A stretch of DNA of 50,492 nucleotides from NCBI RefSeq assembly GCF_021129155.1, contig NZ_JAJOMC010000032.1:1-50492 (forward strand), given 5' to 3'. This DNA is from Arthrobacter sp. AK04 (GTDB taxonomy: Bacteria > Actinomycetota > Actinomycetes > Actinomycetales > Micrococcaceae). Shown piece after piece: positions 17,566-26,134 of this stretch. The notes below the pieces were generated by a model that was not told the DNA's origin, searched no databases, and worked only from the letters and a program-made list of their open reading frames with translations. Made by a program: the position numbers and the translations under genes. Position 1 is the stretch's first letter. Each line of letters begins with the position of its first letter.

Positions 17566-18711
17566 GTGACCGCAGCGAGGACGTTTGGCCTGGACCTGCC
17601 CGACTACCCGTGGGAAGCCATGGCGCCGTATGCCGCCAAGGCAGCGCAGCACCCCGGCGGGGCCGTCAATCTGTCCATCGGGACCCCGGTGGACCCGACG
17701 CCCGCCCTGATCCAGGATGCTCTGAAGGCCGCTGCTGACGCCCCGGGGTACCCCACAGTGCACGGCACCCCGGCTTTGCGTGAAGCGATTGCAGGATGGT
17801 TTGAAAGGCGCCGCGGCGTCGCGGGGCTTGATCCCCGCAACATCATGCCCACCGTGGGCTCTAAGGAACTGGTGGCCTGGCTGCCGCTCCTGTTGGGGCT
17901 CAAGCCCGGTGACGTCGTCGTCCGCCCTAAGGTCGCCTACCCCACGTATGACATCGGCGCCACCCTCGCGGGTGTTACGTCCGTGGCGACCGACAACCTG
18001 GACGAACTGGACGACGCCACCCGCGCGCGCGTCCGGCTGATCTGGGTCAATTCGCCGGGTAACCCGACAGGCAGCGTCCGGGGAGTCGATTCCCTGAAGG
18101 CACTGGTGGAGCAGGCCAGGGAACTGGGCGCCGTGGTGGCCTCCGACGAGTGCTACGCGGAACTTGGCTGGGGCGACTGGGATGTCCAGCGCGGCGGACA
18201 GGCCGTGCCCAGCATCCTCGATCCGCGCGTGGCCGGCGGCTCCCACCAGGGCCTGCTGGCCGTCTACTCCCTGAGCAAGCAGTCCAACGTGGCGGGCTAC
18301 CGGGCAGCGTTCGTTGCCGGCGACCCCGGGCTCATGCCCAACCTGGTGAACAGCCGCAAGCACGCGGGCATGATCGTGCCCTATCCGGTGCAGGAGGCCA
18401 TGCGCGTGGCGCTCGGCGATGACGCGCACGTGGAGGCACAGAAGGACCTCTACCGGGGGCGCCGCGAGCGGCTCGTTCCGGCGTTGCTGGACTTCGGCCT
18501 CGAGATCAAGGATTCCGACGCCGGGCTGTACCTGTGGTCCACCGCCCGGGAAAGCACCTGGGACACCGTGGGGCGGCTGGCGGAGCGGGGCATTGTGGTG
18601 GGCCCCGGGGTTTTCTATGGCGAAGCCGGCAACGGTTACATCCGCGTGGCGTTGACGGGATCGGACGAGCGCATCGACGCAGCGGTGTCCCGGCTCGTTG
18701 CGGCACCGTAA
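17566..18711 (+). CDS. dapC: Succinyldiaminopimelate transaminase
   Basis: DapC transfers an amino group from glutamate to N-succinyl-2-amino-6-ketopimelate, giving N-succinyl-L,L-diaminopimelate in the succinylase branch of lysine and peptidoglycan synthesis. The 381-residue protein is a class I/II PLP aminotransferase with GTPVDPTP, the Asn-Pro motif in NSPGNPTG, and the PLP lysine in YSLSKQSNVAGYR. The GTG start has GGGAAG upstream. It forms a transcription unit with fdxA. dapD and dapE for neighbouring steps are 5-6 kb downstream, which supports this assignment over other aminotransferases. Confidence 0.92.
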   Translation: MTAARTFGLDLPDYPWEAMAPYAAKAAQHPGGAVNLSIGTPVDPTPALIQDALKAAADAPGYPTVHGTPALREAIAGWFERRRGVAGLDPRNIMPTVGSKELVAWLPLLLGLKPGDVVVRPKVAYPTYDIGATLAGVTSVATDNLDELDDATRARVRLIWVNSPGNPTGSVRGVDSLKALVEQARELGAVVASDECYAELGWGDWDVQRGGQAVPSILDPRVAGGSHQGLLAVYSLSKQSNVAGYRAAFVAGDPGLMPNLVNSRKHAGMIVPYPVQEAMRVALGDDAHVEAQKDLYRGRRERLVPALLDFGLEIKDSDAGLYLWSTARESTWDTVGRLAERGIVVGPGVFYGEAGNGYIRVALTGSDERIDAAVSRLVAAP

Positions 18712-18717
18712 CAATAC

Positions 18718-18733
18718 TGTGACTCGCGCCACA
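18718..18733. promoter_or_regulatory. GlxR/CRP-like half-palindrome upstream of gltA
   Basis: TGTGA and CACA flank seven bases in a 16-base site that matches the actinobacterial GlxR/CRP consensus except for one base in the right half. It begins 7 bases after the dapC stop and 206 bases before gltA. In Corynebacterium, gltA is a known GlxR target; binding here is inferred. Confidence 0.4.
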
Positions 18734-18779
18734 ACGGCCCGGTTTTAGGGGCTTCCGGACCGTCTCGGATTAGTGGCAC

Positions 18780-18801
18780 CCGCCAAGGGGCGGTACTTTT
18801 T
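18780..18801 (+). terminator. Weak terminator after dapC
   Basis: CCGCC pairs with GGCGG across an AAGG loop, followed by TAC and a five-T tract. The stem is only five base pairs, so confidence is limited. Confidence 0.4.
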
Positions 18802-18938
18802 AAGTGACTATCAATGGTGGCTTTCTACAAGAAGGCAGCCCGGGTGTTGGAACCTGTGTTCTCAGGCTTCGTGCGCGGCTCACCTGATGTTGGATCAAGC
18901 TTTCGACAGAGGCCCAGAAGCCTCATGAAGGGGACTCC

Positions 18939-20225
18939 ATGACTGAGACCAACAATGCGGCCACCCTGCACCACGCAGGAGGCGAGCTTAAGCTGCCGCG
19001 CATCCAGGTTGTTGAAGGAAACGAGGGCTACGACGTTTCCAAACTGCTGAAGCAGACGGGCGCAGTCACCTTTGACCCCGGCTTCATGAACACGGCAGCC
19101 ACGACTTCGGCTATCACCTACATCGACGGCGATGCTGGCATCCTGCGCTACCGCGGGTACCCCATCGAGCAGCTGGCGCAGCACTCCAGCTTCCTTGAGG
19201 TGTCCTACCTTTTGATCTACGGCAACCTGCCCAGCCCCACGGAGCTGGAAGAGTTCGACCAGAAGATCCGCCGCCACACCCTGCTGCATGAAGAGCTCAA
19301 GGGCTTCTTCAGCGGTTTCCCGAGGGACGCGCACCCCATGCCCGTGCTGTCCTCGGCAGTGTCGGCACTGTCCACGTTCTACCAGGACTCGCTGGACCCG
19401 TTCAACGCTGAGCAGGTGGAAGTTTCCACGATCCGCCTGATGGCCAAGATGCCGGTGATCGCGGCGTACGCGCACAAGAAGTCCATCGGCCAGCCCATGC
19501 TGTACCCGGACAACTCCCACAACCTCGTGGAAAACTTCATGCGCCTGAGCTTCGGCCTGCCGGCCGAGCAGTACGAAGTGGACCCCGTCATTGCCAAGGC
19601 GCTGGATCTGCTGCTGATCCTGCACGCGGACCACGAACAGAACTGTTCAACGTCCACCGTGCGCCTGGTGGGCTCGTCCAACGCCAACCTGTTCGCATCG
19701 GTGTCCGCCGGCATCAACGCGCTCTTCGGTCCCGCGCACGGTGGCGCCAACGAGGCAGTGCTCAAGATGCTCCGCCAGATCCAGGCCGACGGCACGAAGC
19801 CCGAGGACTACATGGAGAAGGTCAAGAACAAGGAAGACGGCGTCCGCCTCATGGGCTTCGGGCACCGTGTCTACAAGAACTACGATCCGCGCGCGAAGAT
19901 CGTCAAGGCCACGGCCCACGAGATCCTCAGCAAGCTTGGCGGCAACGACGAACTGCTGGACATCGCCCTGCGCCTGGAAGAGAAGGCGCTCAACGATGAC
20001 TACTTCATCCAGCGCAAGCTCTACCCGAACGTGGACTTCTACACCGGCCTGATCTACAAGGCCATGGGCTTCCCGGAGAAGATGTTCACGGTACTGTTCG
20101 CAATCGGCCGCCTTCCCGGCTGGATTGCCCAGTGGCGCGAAATGATCAGCGACCCGAACACCAAGATCGGCCGTCCGCGCCAGCTCTACATCGGTGAACC
20201 AGAGCGGGACTACCCCGTCCGCTGA
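18939..20225 (+). CDS. gltA: Citrate synthase (type I)
   Basis: GltA condenses oxaloacetate and acetyl-CoA to citrate, the entry step of the TCA cycle. The 428-residue protein has the hexameric type I architecture, with RGYPIEQLA, the catalytic histidine segments GPAHGGAN and MGFGHRVYKNYDPRA, and the C-terminal GRPRQLYIG. An AAGGGG ribosome site precedes the ATG. A GlxR/CRP-like site and a weak dapC terminator lie upstream. Downstream the sequence degrades into G/C runs, so its natural terminator cannot be read reliably. Confidence 0.97.
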   Translation: MTETNNAATLHHAGGELKLPRIQVVEGNEGYDVSKLLKQTGAVTFDPGFMNTAATTSAITYIDGDAGILRYRGYPIEQLAQHSSFLEVSYLLIYGNLPSPTELEEFDQKIRRHTLLHEELKGFFSGFPRDAHPMPVLSSAVSALSTFYQDSLDPFNAEQVEVSTIRLMAKMPVIAAYAHKKSIGQPMLYPDNSHNLVENFMRLSFGLPAEQYEVDPVIAKALDLLLILHADHEQNCSTSTVRLVGSSNANLFASVSAGINALFGPAHGGANEAVLKMLRQIQADGTKPEDYMEKVKNKEDGVRLMGFGHRVYKNYDPRAKIVKATAHEILSKLGGNDELLDIALRLEEKALNDDYFIQRKLYPNVDFYTGLIYKAMGFPEKMFTVLFAIGRLPGWIAQWREMISDPNTKIGRPRQLYIGEPERDYPVR

Positions 20226-20256
20226 CCTCCGTTTAGCAAAGCCAGACGTACAACGC

Positions 20257-20437
<181 letters not shown>

Positions 20438-20439
20438 CG

Positions 20440-20463
20440 GTCGTTTTGGGCCGTGAAAACGAC
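20440..20463. terminator. Hairpin downstream of galE
   Basis: GTCGTTTT pairs with AAAACGAC across an eight-base loop, 26 bases beyond the galE stop. It borders the damaged tract, so part of the original structure may be missing. Confidence 0.4.
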
Positions 20464-20488
20464 ACCTACGGAGCAATCGATTCGCGAG

Positions 20489-21502
20489 CTAGGCGTTGTA
20501 GCCCTGCGGGTTGTTCTTCTGCCAGCGCCAGTGGTCCTCGCACATCTGGTCAACGGTTTTGGTGGTGGACCAGCTGAGGTCTGCCAGGGCGGAGGTGGCG
20601 TCCGCCCAAAAGGCGGGGAGGTCGCCGGCGCGGCGGCCGGTGATCTCGTAGGGGATTGGCTGCCCGACTGCCTTCTCGAAGGAGCGCAGCACCTCCAGGA
20701 CGGAGGAGCCCTTGCCGGAGCCCAGGTTCCAGCGGAAGACGCCGGTGCGCTCCGCAACGTAGTTCAGCGCGGCCACGTGCCCCTCGGCAAGGTCCACAAC
20801 ATGGATGTAGTCGCGCAGGCAGGTGCCGTCCGGGGTGTCATAGTCGCCGCCGAAGACCATCAGCTTCTCGCGGCGGCCGACTGCCACCTGGGCGATGAAG
20901 GGTACAAGGTTGTTCGGGATGCCCTGGGGGTCCTCGCCGATCCGGCCGGAGGGGTGGGCGCCGACGGGGTTGAAGTAGCGCAGCAGGGCTATGTGCCAGC
21001 GGGAGTCCGCGGCGCCCAGGTCCGAGAGGATGTCCTCGATCTGCTCCTTGGTGCGGCCGTAGGGGTTGTTGGCCCCGATCTCCATCTTCTCCACGTAGGG
21101 GATCGGGTTGTGCTCGCCGTAGACGGTGGCTGAGGAGCTGAAGACGATGGACCGGACGTCGTGGCGGTCCATGACCCGGATGAGGTTCAGGGTTCCCACC
21201 AGGTTGTTGTGGTAGTACTTGAGCGGTTCCCGGACGGATTCGCCAACGGCTTTCAGTCCGGCGAAGTGGATCACCGCGTCAATGGGGCTGGCGGCGAAGA
21301 CGCGCTCGACGGCGGCCTCGTCCACCAGGTCGACGTTGTGGAACTCGGCGGTCTTGCCGCTGAGCTCGGCAACCCGGCGGAGCGATTCCTCGCTGGAGTT
21401 GACCAGATTGTCGATGACCACCACATCATGGCCGGCTTCCTGCAGGGATAAAACAGTGTGGGAACCAATGTAGCCGGTGCCCCCGGTGACCAGAATTTTC
21501 AT
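20489..21502 (-). CDS. galE: UDP-glucose 4-epimerase
   Basis: GalE interconverts UDP-glucose and UDP-galactose for galactose use and cell-surface polysaccharides. The 337-residue SDR-type enzyme has the NAD loop GGTGYIGSH at residues 7-15, HFAGLKAVGES, the serine of FSSSATVYG, the active-site tyrosine and lysine in NPYGRTK, and the C-terminal FWADATSA. I start it at the ATG before KILVTGG, because the cofactor loop must be N-terminal; the frame extends 50 codons upstream. A TAGCGT box lies 7 bases before this ATG, although AGAGG nearby could act as a weak ribosome site. Confidence 0.95.
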   Translation of the reverse strand: MKILVTGGTGYIGSHTVLSLQEAGHDVVVIDNLVNSSEESLRRVAELSGKTAEFHNVDLVDEAAVERVFAASPIDAVIHFAGLKAVGESVREPLKYYHNNLVGTLNLIRVMDRHDVRSIVFSSSATVYGEHNPIPYVEKMEIGANNPYGRTKEQIEDILSDLGAADSRWHIALLRYFNPVGAHPSGRIGEDPQGIPNNLVPFIAQVAVGRREKLMVFGGDYDTPDGTCLRDYIHVVDLAEGHVAALNYVAERTGVFRWNLGSGKGSSVLEVLRSFEKAVGQPIPYEITGRRAGDLPAFWADATSALADLSWSTTKTVDQMCEDHWRWQKNNPQGYNA

Positions 21503-21509
21503 GCCTCTA

Positions 21510-21515
21510 ACGCTA
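21510..21515 (-). promoter_or_regulatory. galE -10 box, possible leaderless start
   Basis: On the minus strand TAGCGT is followed by 7 bases and the ATG. An AGAGG one base before the ATG is too close to be a normal ribosome site. Confidence 0.4.
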
Positions 21516-21645
21516 TCCCACGGAGACCTGCCGCCGCCGCCGTGTTCCGGATGGCGGGCAGGGCCGCCGAGCCCTGGGACGGCGCGGGGCGGCGGCACGG
21601 CATGCCGGACCCCTCCAAGGAGCACATCCGTGCTAAATAGGAGGA

Positions 21646-22248
21646 GTGCCAAAAATCGTAGATGCCGAAGCCCGGCGCCAGGACGTTGTCGAAGCAGTTC
21701 TCCGCATCATCGCAGGTGACGGCCTGGAGCGGGCTTCCCTTCGGGAAACAGCGGACGAAGCCGGGCTGGCGGTGGGTTCGGTCCGCCACTACTTCGCAGG
21801 CAGCGAGGAGTTGCTGGCGTTCTCCTTCGCCTCAGTGGTGGACCGCATCGTGCGCCGGCTTGAAGCGTCACTGCCTGGCGTCCATGCAGCGGTTCCCGGT
21901 ACCCCCGGTCACCGGGCTGCCATATTAACCCTCCTGTGCGGCCTCCTGCCCCTGGACGGGCCCCGCGCGCTTGAGGTCTGCGCATGGATGGCGTTCCGGA
22001 ACGCCGCCAGGGTCCGTCCGTTCCTGGCCGCCGAAGCAGACAGGAGCCACCGGGAGGTGGCCGTCATCGTGGGCACGGTCGTCAGTGCGCTGAGGCCGGA
22101 GGACGAGCCGAAGGAAAACCTGGTGGTGGAAGCCGAGCGGCTTCTCGCCACCCTGGACGGGCTGTGTATGCACGCCCTGTTGCAGCCCGGATGGATGACA
22201 CGGGAGATGTGCATTGACGTCCTGGAACAGCACCTCGACGGGATGTGA
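21646..22248 (+). CDS. TetR/AcrR-family transcriptional regulator
   Basis: This 200-residue repressor-type protein has a TetR helix-turn-helix at about residues 8-52 (RQDVVEAVLRIIAGDGLERASLRETADEAGLAVGSVRHYF split over the three helices) and a C-terminal ligand-binding region of the BetI-like type. The ligand and targets are unknown. The GTG start has AGGAGG only one base upstream, too near for normal use, so a leaderless start or a slightly different start is possible. It diverges from galE and precedes a hypothetical gene, neither of which reveals its regulon. Confidence 0.85.
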   Translation: MPKIVDAEARRQDVVEAVLRIIAGDGLERASLRETADEAGLAVGSVRHYFAGSEELLAFSFASVVDRIVRRLEASLPGVHAAVPGTPGHRAAILTLLCGLLPLDGPRALEVCAWMAFRNAARVRPFLAAEADRSHREVAVIVGTVVSALRPEDEPKENLVVEAERLLATLDGLCMHALLQPGWMTREMCIDVLEQHLDGM

Positions 22249-22344
22249 TGACTGCCACTAACGTGGGCGTCAGGGGGAATAGACTGGGAGCCGGGGGAGC
22301 TACCGGATCACCCCCGGCATGGGCGCGCGACGGAAGGACGTCGG

Positions 22345-22956
22345 ATGTATCAGACAAGCGGCACCAGGTGGCAAATCACCGCGGACACGTCGGGGCCAAT
22401 GATGATAGCCCTGTTCGTCCGGGATACTGCAGGTTTGGACGGCGCGGGGCACCCCGCACTGTCCCATGCCGCGCCCAAGGTACGCCGCGCCGATCATTCA
22501 CACCTGACCGCGGACGTGGGCGGCCTGAGCGCACTGAAAACGGAGTGGGAGGCCTGGTGGCAGCAGCTGCTCAAGGCCCACCCCCAGACCTCACCTGAGC
22601 TGTCGCCGCCGGAATTCGACGCTTTTGGCAATTCTCCCGCCCTGCAGCGCGTGCTCCAGGCACACTTCGGCTCCGCCCTCACATGGGCCCGGGAGCGCAG
22701 GAGCGAATATGCCGAGCTTGAGGCGGAGCGGGCCGCCAGCGGTGCGGACCAGCTTCTTGAGGACATGGTGGACGACAGGCTGATGGAGGTTGGCCGGGAC
22801 TCCAGGGACTTCAAACTGACCATCATCGAGCTTCCGCTCAACGAGCAGCGGGCCTGGTACCTGGAGCCGGACAAGATCATTATGAGCAACCGGCTGATGG
22901 CCGAGCCTGAGCTCTTCCGCAGCTACGTTCAGCCGGTGGTTGAGATCCTCGTGTAG
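22345..22956 (+). CDS. Conserved hypothetical protein
   Basis: I do not recognise this 203-residue protein. It is soluble, has no signal peptide or membrane helix, and is rich in Glu, Leu and Trp in its middle part (TEWEAWWQQLL). A helical region at about residues 100-145 is followed by a compact C-terminal part with FKLTIIELPLNEQRAWYLEPDKIIMS. GGAAGGA stands 5 bases before the ATG, and coding bias matches its neighbours, so it is a real gene. It lies 96 bases after the TetR regulator on the same strand and could be cotranscribed. It is convergent with the lysozyme-fold gene. Confidence 0.65.
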   Translation: MYQTSGTRWQITADTSGPMMIALFVRDTAGLDGAGHPALSHAAPKVRRADHSHLTADVGGLSALKTEWEAWWQQLLKAHPQTSPELSPPEFDAFGNSPALQRVLQAHFGSALTWARERRSEYAELEAERAASGADQLLEDMVDDRLMEVGRDSRDFKLTIIELPLNEQRAWYLEPDKIIMSNRLMAEPELFRSYVQPVVEILV

Positions 22957-23002
22957 GGACCTCCACCAGGCAACAGCCGGGCAGTATTCCTGCAGCCACC
23001 GT

Positions 23003-23860
23003 TCAACTGCCGGTCCCTTCCGCCGCCACCGTGATCCGGACCTGTCCATCCGTGGCTGCCGAGGCCTGCCACCCGTTCCGCGCTTCCCGGGTCCAGCTCC
23101 GGCCGGCGACCTCCACCCGGGTGACCTCGAAGCCTTTGGCGTTGGCAACCGCCCATTGCGCCACGGACCAGGCCTGGCTGCCGGCGGCCTCCACCACCAG
23201 CGTTTCACCCTCAACAGCCGTGCCCAGCGGCCCGTAGGCCTGGCTCAGTTCGGTGGACAGCGCGGCGGTGTCCCCGTCCGCACCAGCCGCCCGCAGGGTG
23301 CACCGGACGGCTTCGGGCGTCTGGCCGGACAGCCCGGAGGCAAACGTCCGCCCCATCTCCTCGTGCTGCGCATAGGCGGTTGGGTACGCGGAGCGCTGCA
23401 CGCGCTGGGCAGCGTCAGTGATCTCCAGTGACTCGTAGCCCGGAACCTTGACCAGGGCGTCGTAGAAGGCGTTTGCGGCGTAATAGGGATCCATGATCTG
23501 CGCCTCGGTTCCCCATCCCTGGGAAGGGCGCTGCTGGAACAGCCCGCGGGAGTCCGGGCCGGCCTTGTCCCCGTGGTCAATGTTCCGGAGCTTGGACTCC
23601 TGCATGGCGGTGGCCAGGGCGATGCTGGCCGCTCGCGGCGGAAGCCCGCGCTGTACCGCCACGGCGGTGATCAGGGATGCGTTGACGGCCTGGTCCGGGG
23701 CCAGTTCCGACGTACGCTCGCCGATAACGGCCCTGCAGCGCTCAGAAACGAGCGTTTCGGAGCGCTGCAGGAAAAACACGGCCGAGTAAACGCCGCCTGC
23801 AACCAGCGCCAGGGTGAGCACCAGTACTGCGAGGCGGCGCAGTCCGCGTCTTCGTGCCAT
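23003..23860 (-). CDS. Membrane-anchored lysozyme-fold (transglycosylase-like) protein
   Basis: This 285-residue protein has one N-terminal membrane helix (about residues 10-30) and an extracytoplasmic domain resembling lytic transglycosylases. The likely catalytic glutamate is in TAMQESKLRNI, followed by the SRGLFQQRPSQGWGT segment and PYYAANAFYDAL. Related actinobacterial proteins are common but sometimes carry unrelated automatic names such as heavy metal transporter. It starts 7 bases after the dapD stop on the same strand and lacks a clear ribosome site, so it is probably expressed with dapD. A peptidoglycan-cleaving or -remodelling role is inferred from the fold and this position. Confidence 0.75.
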   Translation of the reverse strand: MARRRGLRRLAVLVLTLALVAGGVYSAVFFLQRSETLVSERCRAVIGERTSELAPDQAVNASLITAVAVQRGLPPRAASIALATAMQESKLRNIDHGDKAGPDSRGLFQQRPSQGWGTEAQIMDPYYAANAFYDALVKVPGYESLEITDAAQRVQRSAYPTAYAQHEEMGRTFASGLSGQTPEAVRCTLRAAGADGDTAALSTELSQAYGPLGTAVEGETLVVEAAGSQAWSVAQWAVANAKGFEVTRVEVAGRSWTREARNGWQASAATDGQVRITVAAEGTGS

Positions 23861-23867
23861 GGAATGA

Positions 23868-24890
23868 TCAGTTGGCGTGGAGGGCGTCGTTCAGCTCCAC
23901 GGTCTGGCCCTGGCGGGGGAGGACCTCCACCGCGCCCGTGGTGGAGTTACGGCGGAACAGCAGGTTGGGCACACCGGACAGCTCGGCAGCCTTGACGATC
24001 TTCGTGGTGTCCTCGCCCACCTCGTCCTTGGGCCCCGGTACCCGCACCCGGGTCCCGGCCGTCACGTAGAGGCCGGCTTCCACCACGGAGTCGTCGCCGA
24101 TGCTGATGCCCACGCCGGAGTTTGCCCCCAGCAGCACCCGCTCGCCGATGGTGATCTTTTCCTTACCGCCGCCGGAAAGCGTGCCCATGATGGAGGCCCC
24201 GCCGCCCACGTCGCTGCCGTCGCCGGTGACCACGCCGGCCGAGATGCGGCCTTCCACCATCGACGTGCCCAGGGTTCCGGCGTTGAAGTTCACGAACCCT
24301 TCGTGCATCACGGTGGTTCCTTCGGCCAGGTGCGCGCCCAGCCGTACCCGGTCGGCGTCGGCAATTCTCACTCCGGAAGGAACGACGTAGTCCACCATGC
24401 GCGGGAACTTGTCGATGCCGTAGACGGTGACGGCGCCGCGGCGGCGCAGCCGCGCCCGGGTGAGCTCAAAGCCTTCCACGGCGGCGGGGCCGAAGTTGGT
24501 CCACACGACGTTGGGCAGCTTGCCGAAGATGCCGTCGAGGTTGATGGTGTTGGGGCGGACCAGACGGTGCGAGAGGAGGTGCAGCCGCAGGTAGGCGTCG
24601 GCGGTGTCGGCCGGGGCTTCATCGAGGTGGATCTGGACAAAAACGACCTTCTGCTCCGTGCCGCGGTCCTGGTCGGCACCATTTTCGGCGATGCTGGTCA
24701 GCGCCTCATCCGCGTTATCGACCGAACGCAGGTTTTCGGCGGCAACACCAAGGGCCGGAGCGGGAAACCAGACATCCAGGACGCTGGCGTCCCTGGTGGA
24801 AACGGTGGCCACACCGAAGCCATAGGCGGAGCGGTGGTCAGTGGATGCAGGCGATGTTTCGGGCACGGCAGAAGAAGCAGTCTCAGTCAT
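23868..24890 (-). CDS. dapD: Tetrahydrodipicolinate N-succinyltransferase, actinobacterial type
   Basis: DapD transfers a succinyl group from succinyl-CoA to tetrahydrodipicolinate, opening the succinylase route to diaminopimelate. The 340-residue protein is of the actinobacterial type. It has an N-terminal YGFGVATV segment, a central hexapeptide-repeat left-handed beta helix with [20 protein letters not shown] and [19 protein letters not shown], and the C-terminal extension. The ATG is leaderless behind TAGACT. It diverges from dapE over 50 bases and is followed closely by the lysozyme-fold gene. Confidence 0.95.
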   Translation of the reverse strand: MTETASSAVPETSPASTDHRSAYGFGVATVSTRDASVLDVWFPAPALGVAAENLRSVDNADEALTSIAENGADQDRGTEQKVVFVQIHLDEAPADTADAYLRLHLLSHRLVRPNTINLDGIFGKLPNVVWTNFGPAAVEGFELTRARLRRRGAVTVYGIDKFPRMVDYVVPSGVRIADADRVRLGAHLAEGTTVMHEGFVNFNAGTLGTSMVEGRISAGVVTGDGSDVGGGASIMGTLSGGGKEKITIGERVLLGANSGVGISIGDDSVVEAGLYVTAGTRVRVPGPKDEVGEDTTKIVKAAELSGVPNLLFRRNSTTGAVEVLPRQGQTVELNDALHAN

Positions 24891-24896
24891 GGCCCC

Positions 24897-24902
24897 AGTC
24901 TA
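24897..24902 (-). promoter_or_regulatory. dapD -10 box, probable leaderless start
   Basis: TAGACT on the minus strand is followed by exactly 6 bases and the dapD ATG. It is the mirror partner of an identical box for dapE. Confidence 0.6.
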
Positions 24903-24928
24903 TCGACGGGCAGGGACAGGGTCCGAAC

Positions 24929-24934
24929 TAGACT
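24929..24934 (+). promoter_or_regulatory. dapE -10 box, probable leaderless start
   Basis: TAGACT is followed by exactly 6 bases and the dapE GTG. The two -10 boxes are 26 bases apart, so each promoter's -35 region falls between the boxes and overlaps the other's. Confidence 0.6.
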
Positions 24935-24940
24935 GGCTTC

Positions 24941-26077
24941 GTGACTGCCGAAACCACCCCCCAGCCTTCCACCCTGCAGCTCGACCTCCGCCAGGATGTT
25001 GCGCTCCTTACCGCCGCCATCATGGACATCAACAGCGTGTCCGGGAACGAAAAGGAACTCGCGGACGCCGTGGAGGCAGCCCTGCTGGCCATTCCCCAGC
25101 TGACCGTGCTCCGTGACGGCGATTCGATCATTGCCCGCACCGAACTGGGCCACCCGGAGCGCGTCATCCTCGCAGGGCACTTCGATACGGTGCCGTTGCC
25201 CCTGGCAGGGGATGCCAAAGGGACCGTGCCTTCCAGTTGGGAGTCCGGTGTCCCGGGAGAGGGGATCCTGTACGGCCGGGGTGCCACGGACATGAAGGGC
25301 GGCGTTGCGGTTCAACTGGCCCTGGCGGCCACAATGTTCGACGACGGCGCCGCGCCGAAGCGGGACGTCAGCTTCGTGTTTTACGACCACGAGGAAGTGG
25401 AAGCCGTCAAGAGCGGCCTGGGGCGCCTGGTCCGCAACCACGGCCACCTGCTCCACGGCGACTTCGCCATCCTCCTGGAACCGACGGACGGCACGGTGGA
25501 GGGCGGCTGCAACGGCACCAGCAGGTTCGAGGTGACAACGGTGGGAGAGGCGGCCCACTCCGCCCGCGCGTGGATGGGCAGCAACGCCATCCACGCCGCG
25601 GCACCCGTCCTGGCGAGGCTGGCCGGTTACGAACCGCAGACCATCGCTGTGGACGGACTCGAGTACCGGGAAAGCCTCAACGCCGTGAAGATCAACGGCG
25701 GGACGGCCGGCAACGTGATCCCGGACCGGTGCGTGGTGGAAATCAACTACCGGTTCGCGCCGGACAAAACCCCCGACCAGGCTGAGGCCGTGGTGCGGGA
25801 GCTCCTGGCAGGTTTCGATGTTGTGCGAACGGATGCTGCCGCCGGCGCCCGGCCCGGTCTGAACCACCCGGCTGCCGCGTCCTTCGTTGCCGCCGTGGGA
25901 GCCGAGCCGAAACCCAAATACGGCTGGACCGACGTCGCCCGTTTCAGCGAACTGGGGATCCCGGCGGTGAACTTCGGTCCGGGGGACGCGCTGCTGGCCC
26001 ACAAGGACAACGAACACGTCCACGCGGACGCCATCCGCACCTGCCTGCGGGCGCTGCAGGACTGGCTCGCAACCTGA
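24941..26077 (+). CDS. dapE: Succinyl-diaminopimelate desuccinylase
   Basis: DapE is a zinc-dependent M20 amidohydrolase that removes succinate from N-succinyl-L,L-diaminopimelate. The 378-residue protein shows the metal and catalytic segments AGHFDTVPLP, GRGATDMKGG, FYDHEEVEAVKSG and GPGDALLAHKDNEHV. A lid/dimerisation domain with GEAAHSARAWMG lies in the middle. The GTG start has no ribosome site but the right distance to TAGACT. With dapC and dapD nearby, this assignment is preferred over other M20 peptidases. A perfect hairpin follows. Confidence 0.95.
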   Translation: MTAETTPQPSTLQLDLRQDVALLTAAIMDINSVSGNEKELADAVEAALLAIPQLTVLRDGDSIIARTELGHPERVILAGHFDTVPLPLAGDAKGTVPSSWESGVPGEGILYGRGATDMKGGVAVQLALAATMFDDGAAPKRDVSFVFYDHEEVEAVKSGLGRLVRNHGHLLHGDFAILLEPTDGTVEGGCNGTSRFEVTTVGEAAHSARAWMGSNAIHAAAPVLARLAGYEPQTIAVDGLEYRESLNAVKINGGTAGNVIPDRCVVEINYRFAPDKTPDQAEAVVRELLAGFDVVRTDAAAGARPGLNHPAAASFVAAVGAEPKPKYGWTDVARFSELGIPAVNFGPGDALLAHKDNEHVHADAIRTCLRALQDWLAT

Positions 26078-26085
26078 ACTTAAAA

Positions 26086-26118
26086 CGATGGCCCGGACCA
26101 AAAAGGTCCGGGCCATCG
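26086..26118. terminator. Bidirectional terminator between dapE and gluD
   Basis: CGATGGCCCGGACC pairs perfectly with its complement across an AAAAA loop. Read on the minus strand the stem is followed by TTTTAAG, so it is best suited to end gluABCD, while also serving dapE. Confidence 0.85.
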
Positions 26119-26134
26119 TATTGAGGGCAAACTA

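Noticed and set aside
18925..18942. Five-codon frame MKGTP overlapping the gltA start as ATGA
   Set aside because: It simply contains the gltA ribosome site; its own ribosome site is poor and such tiny frames arise easily by chance.
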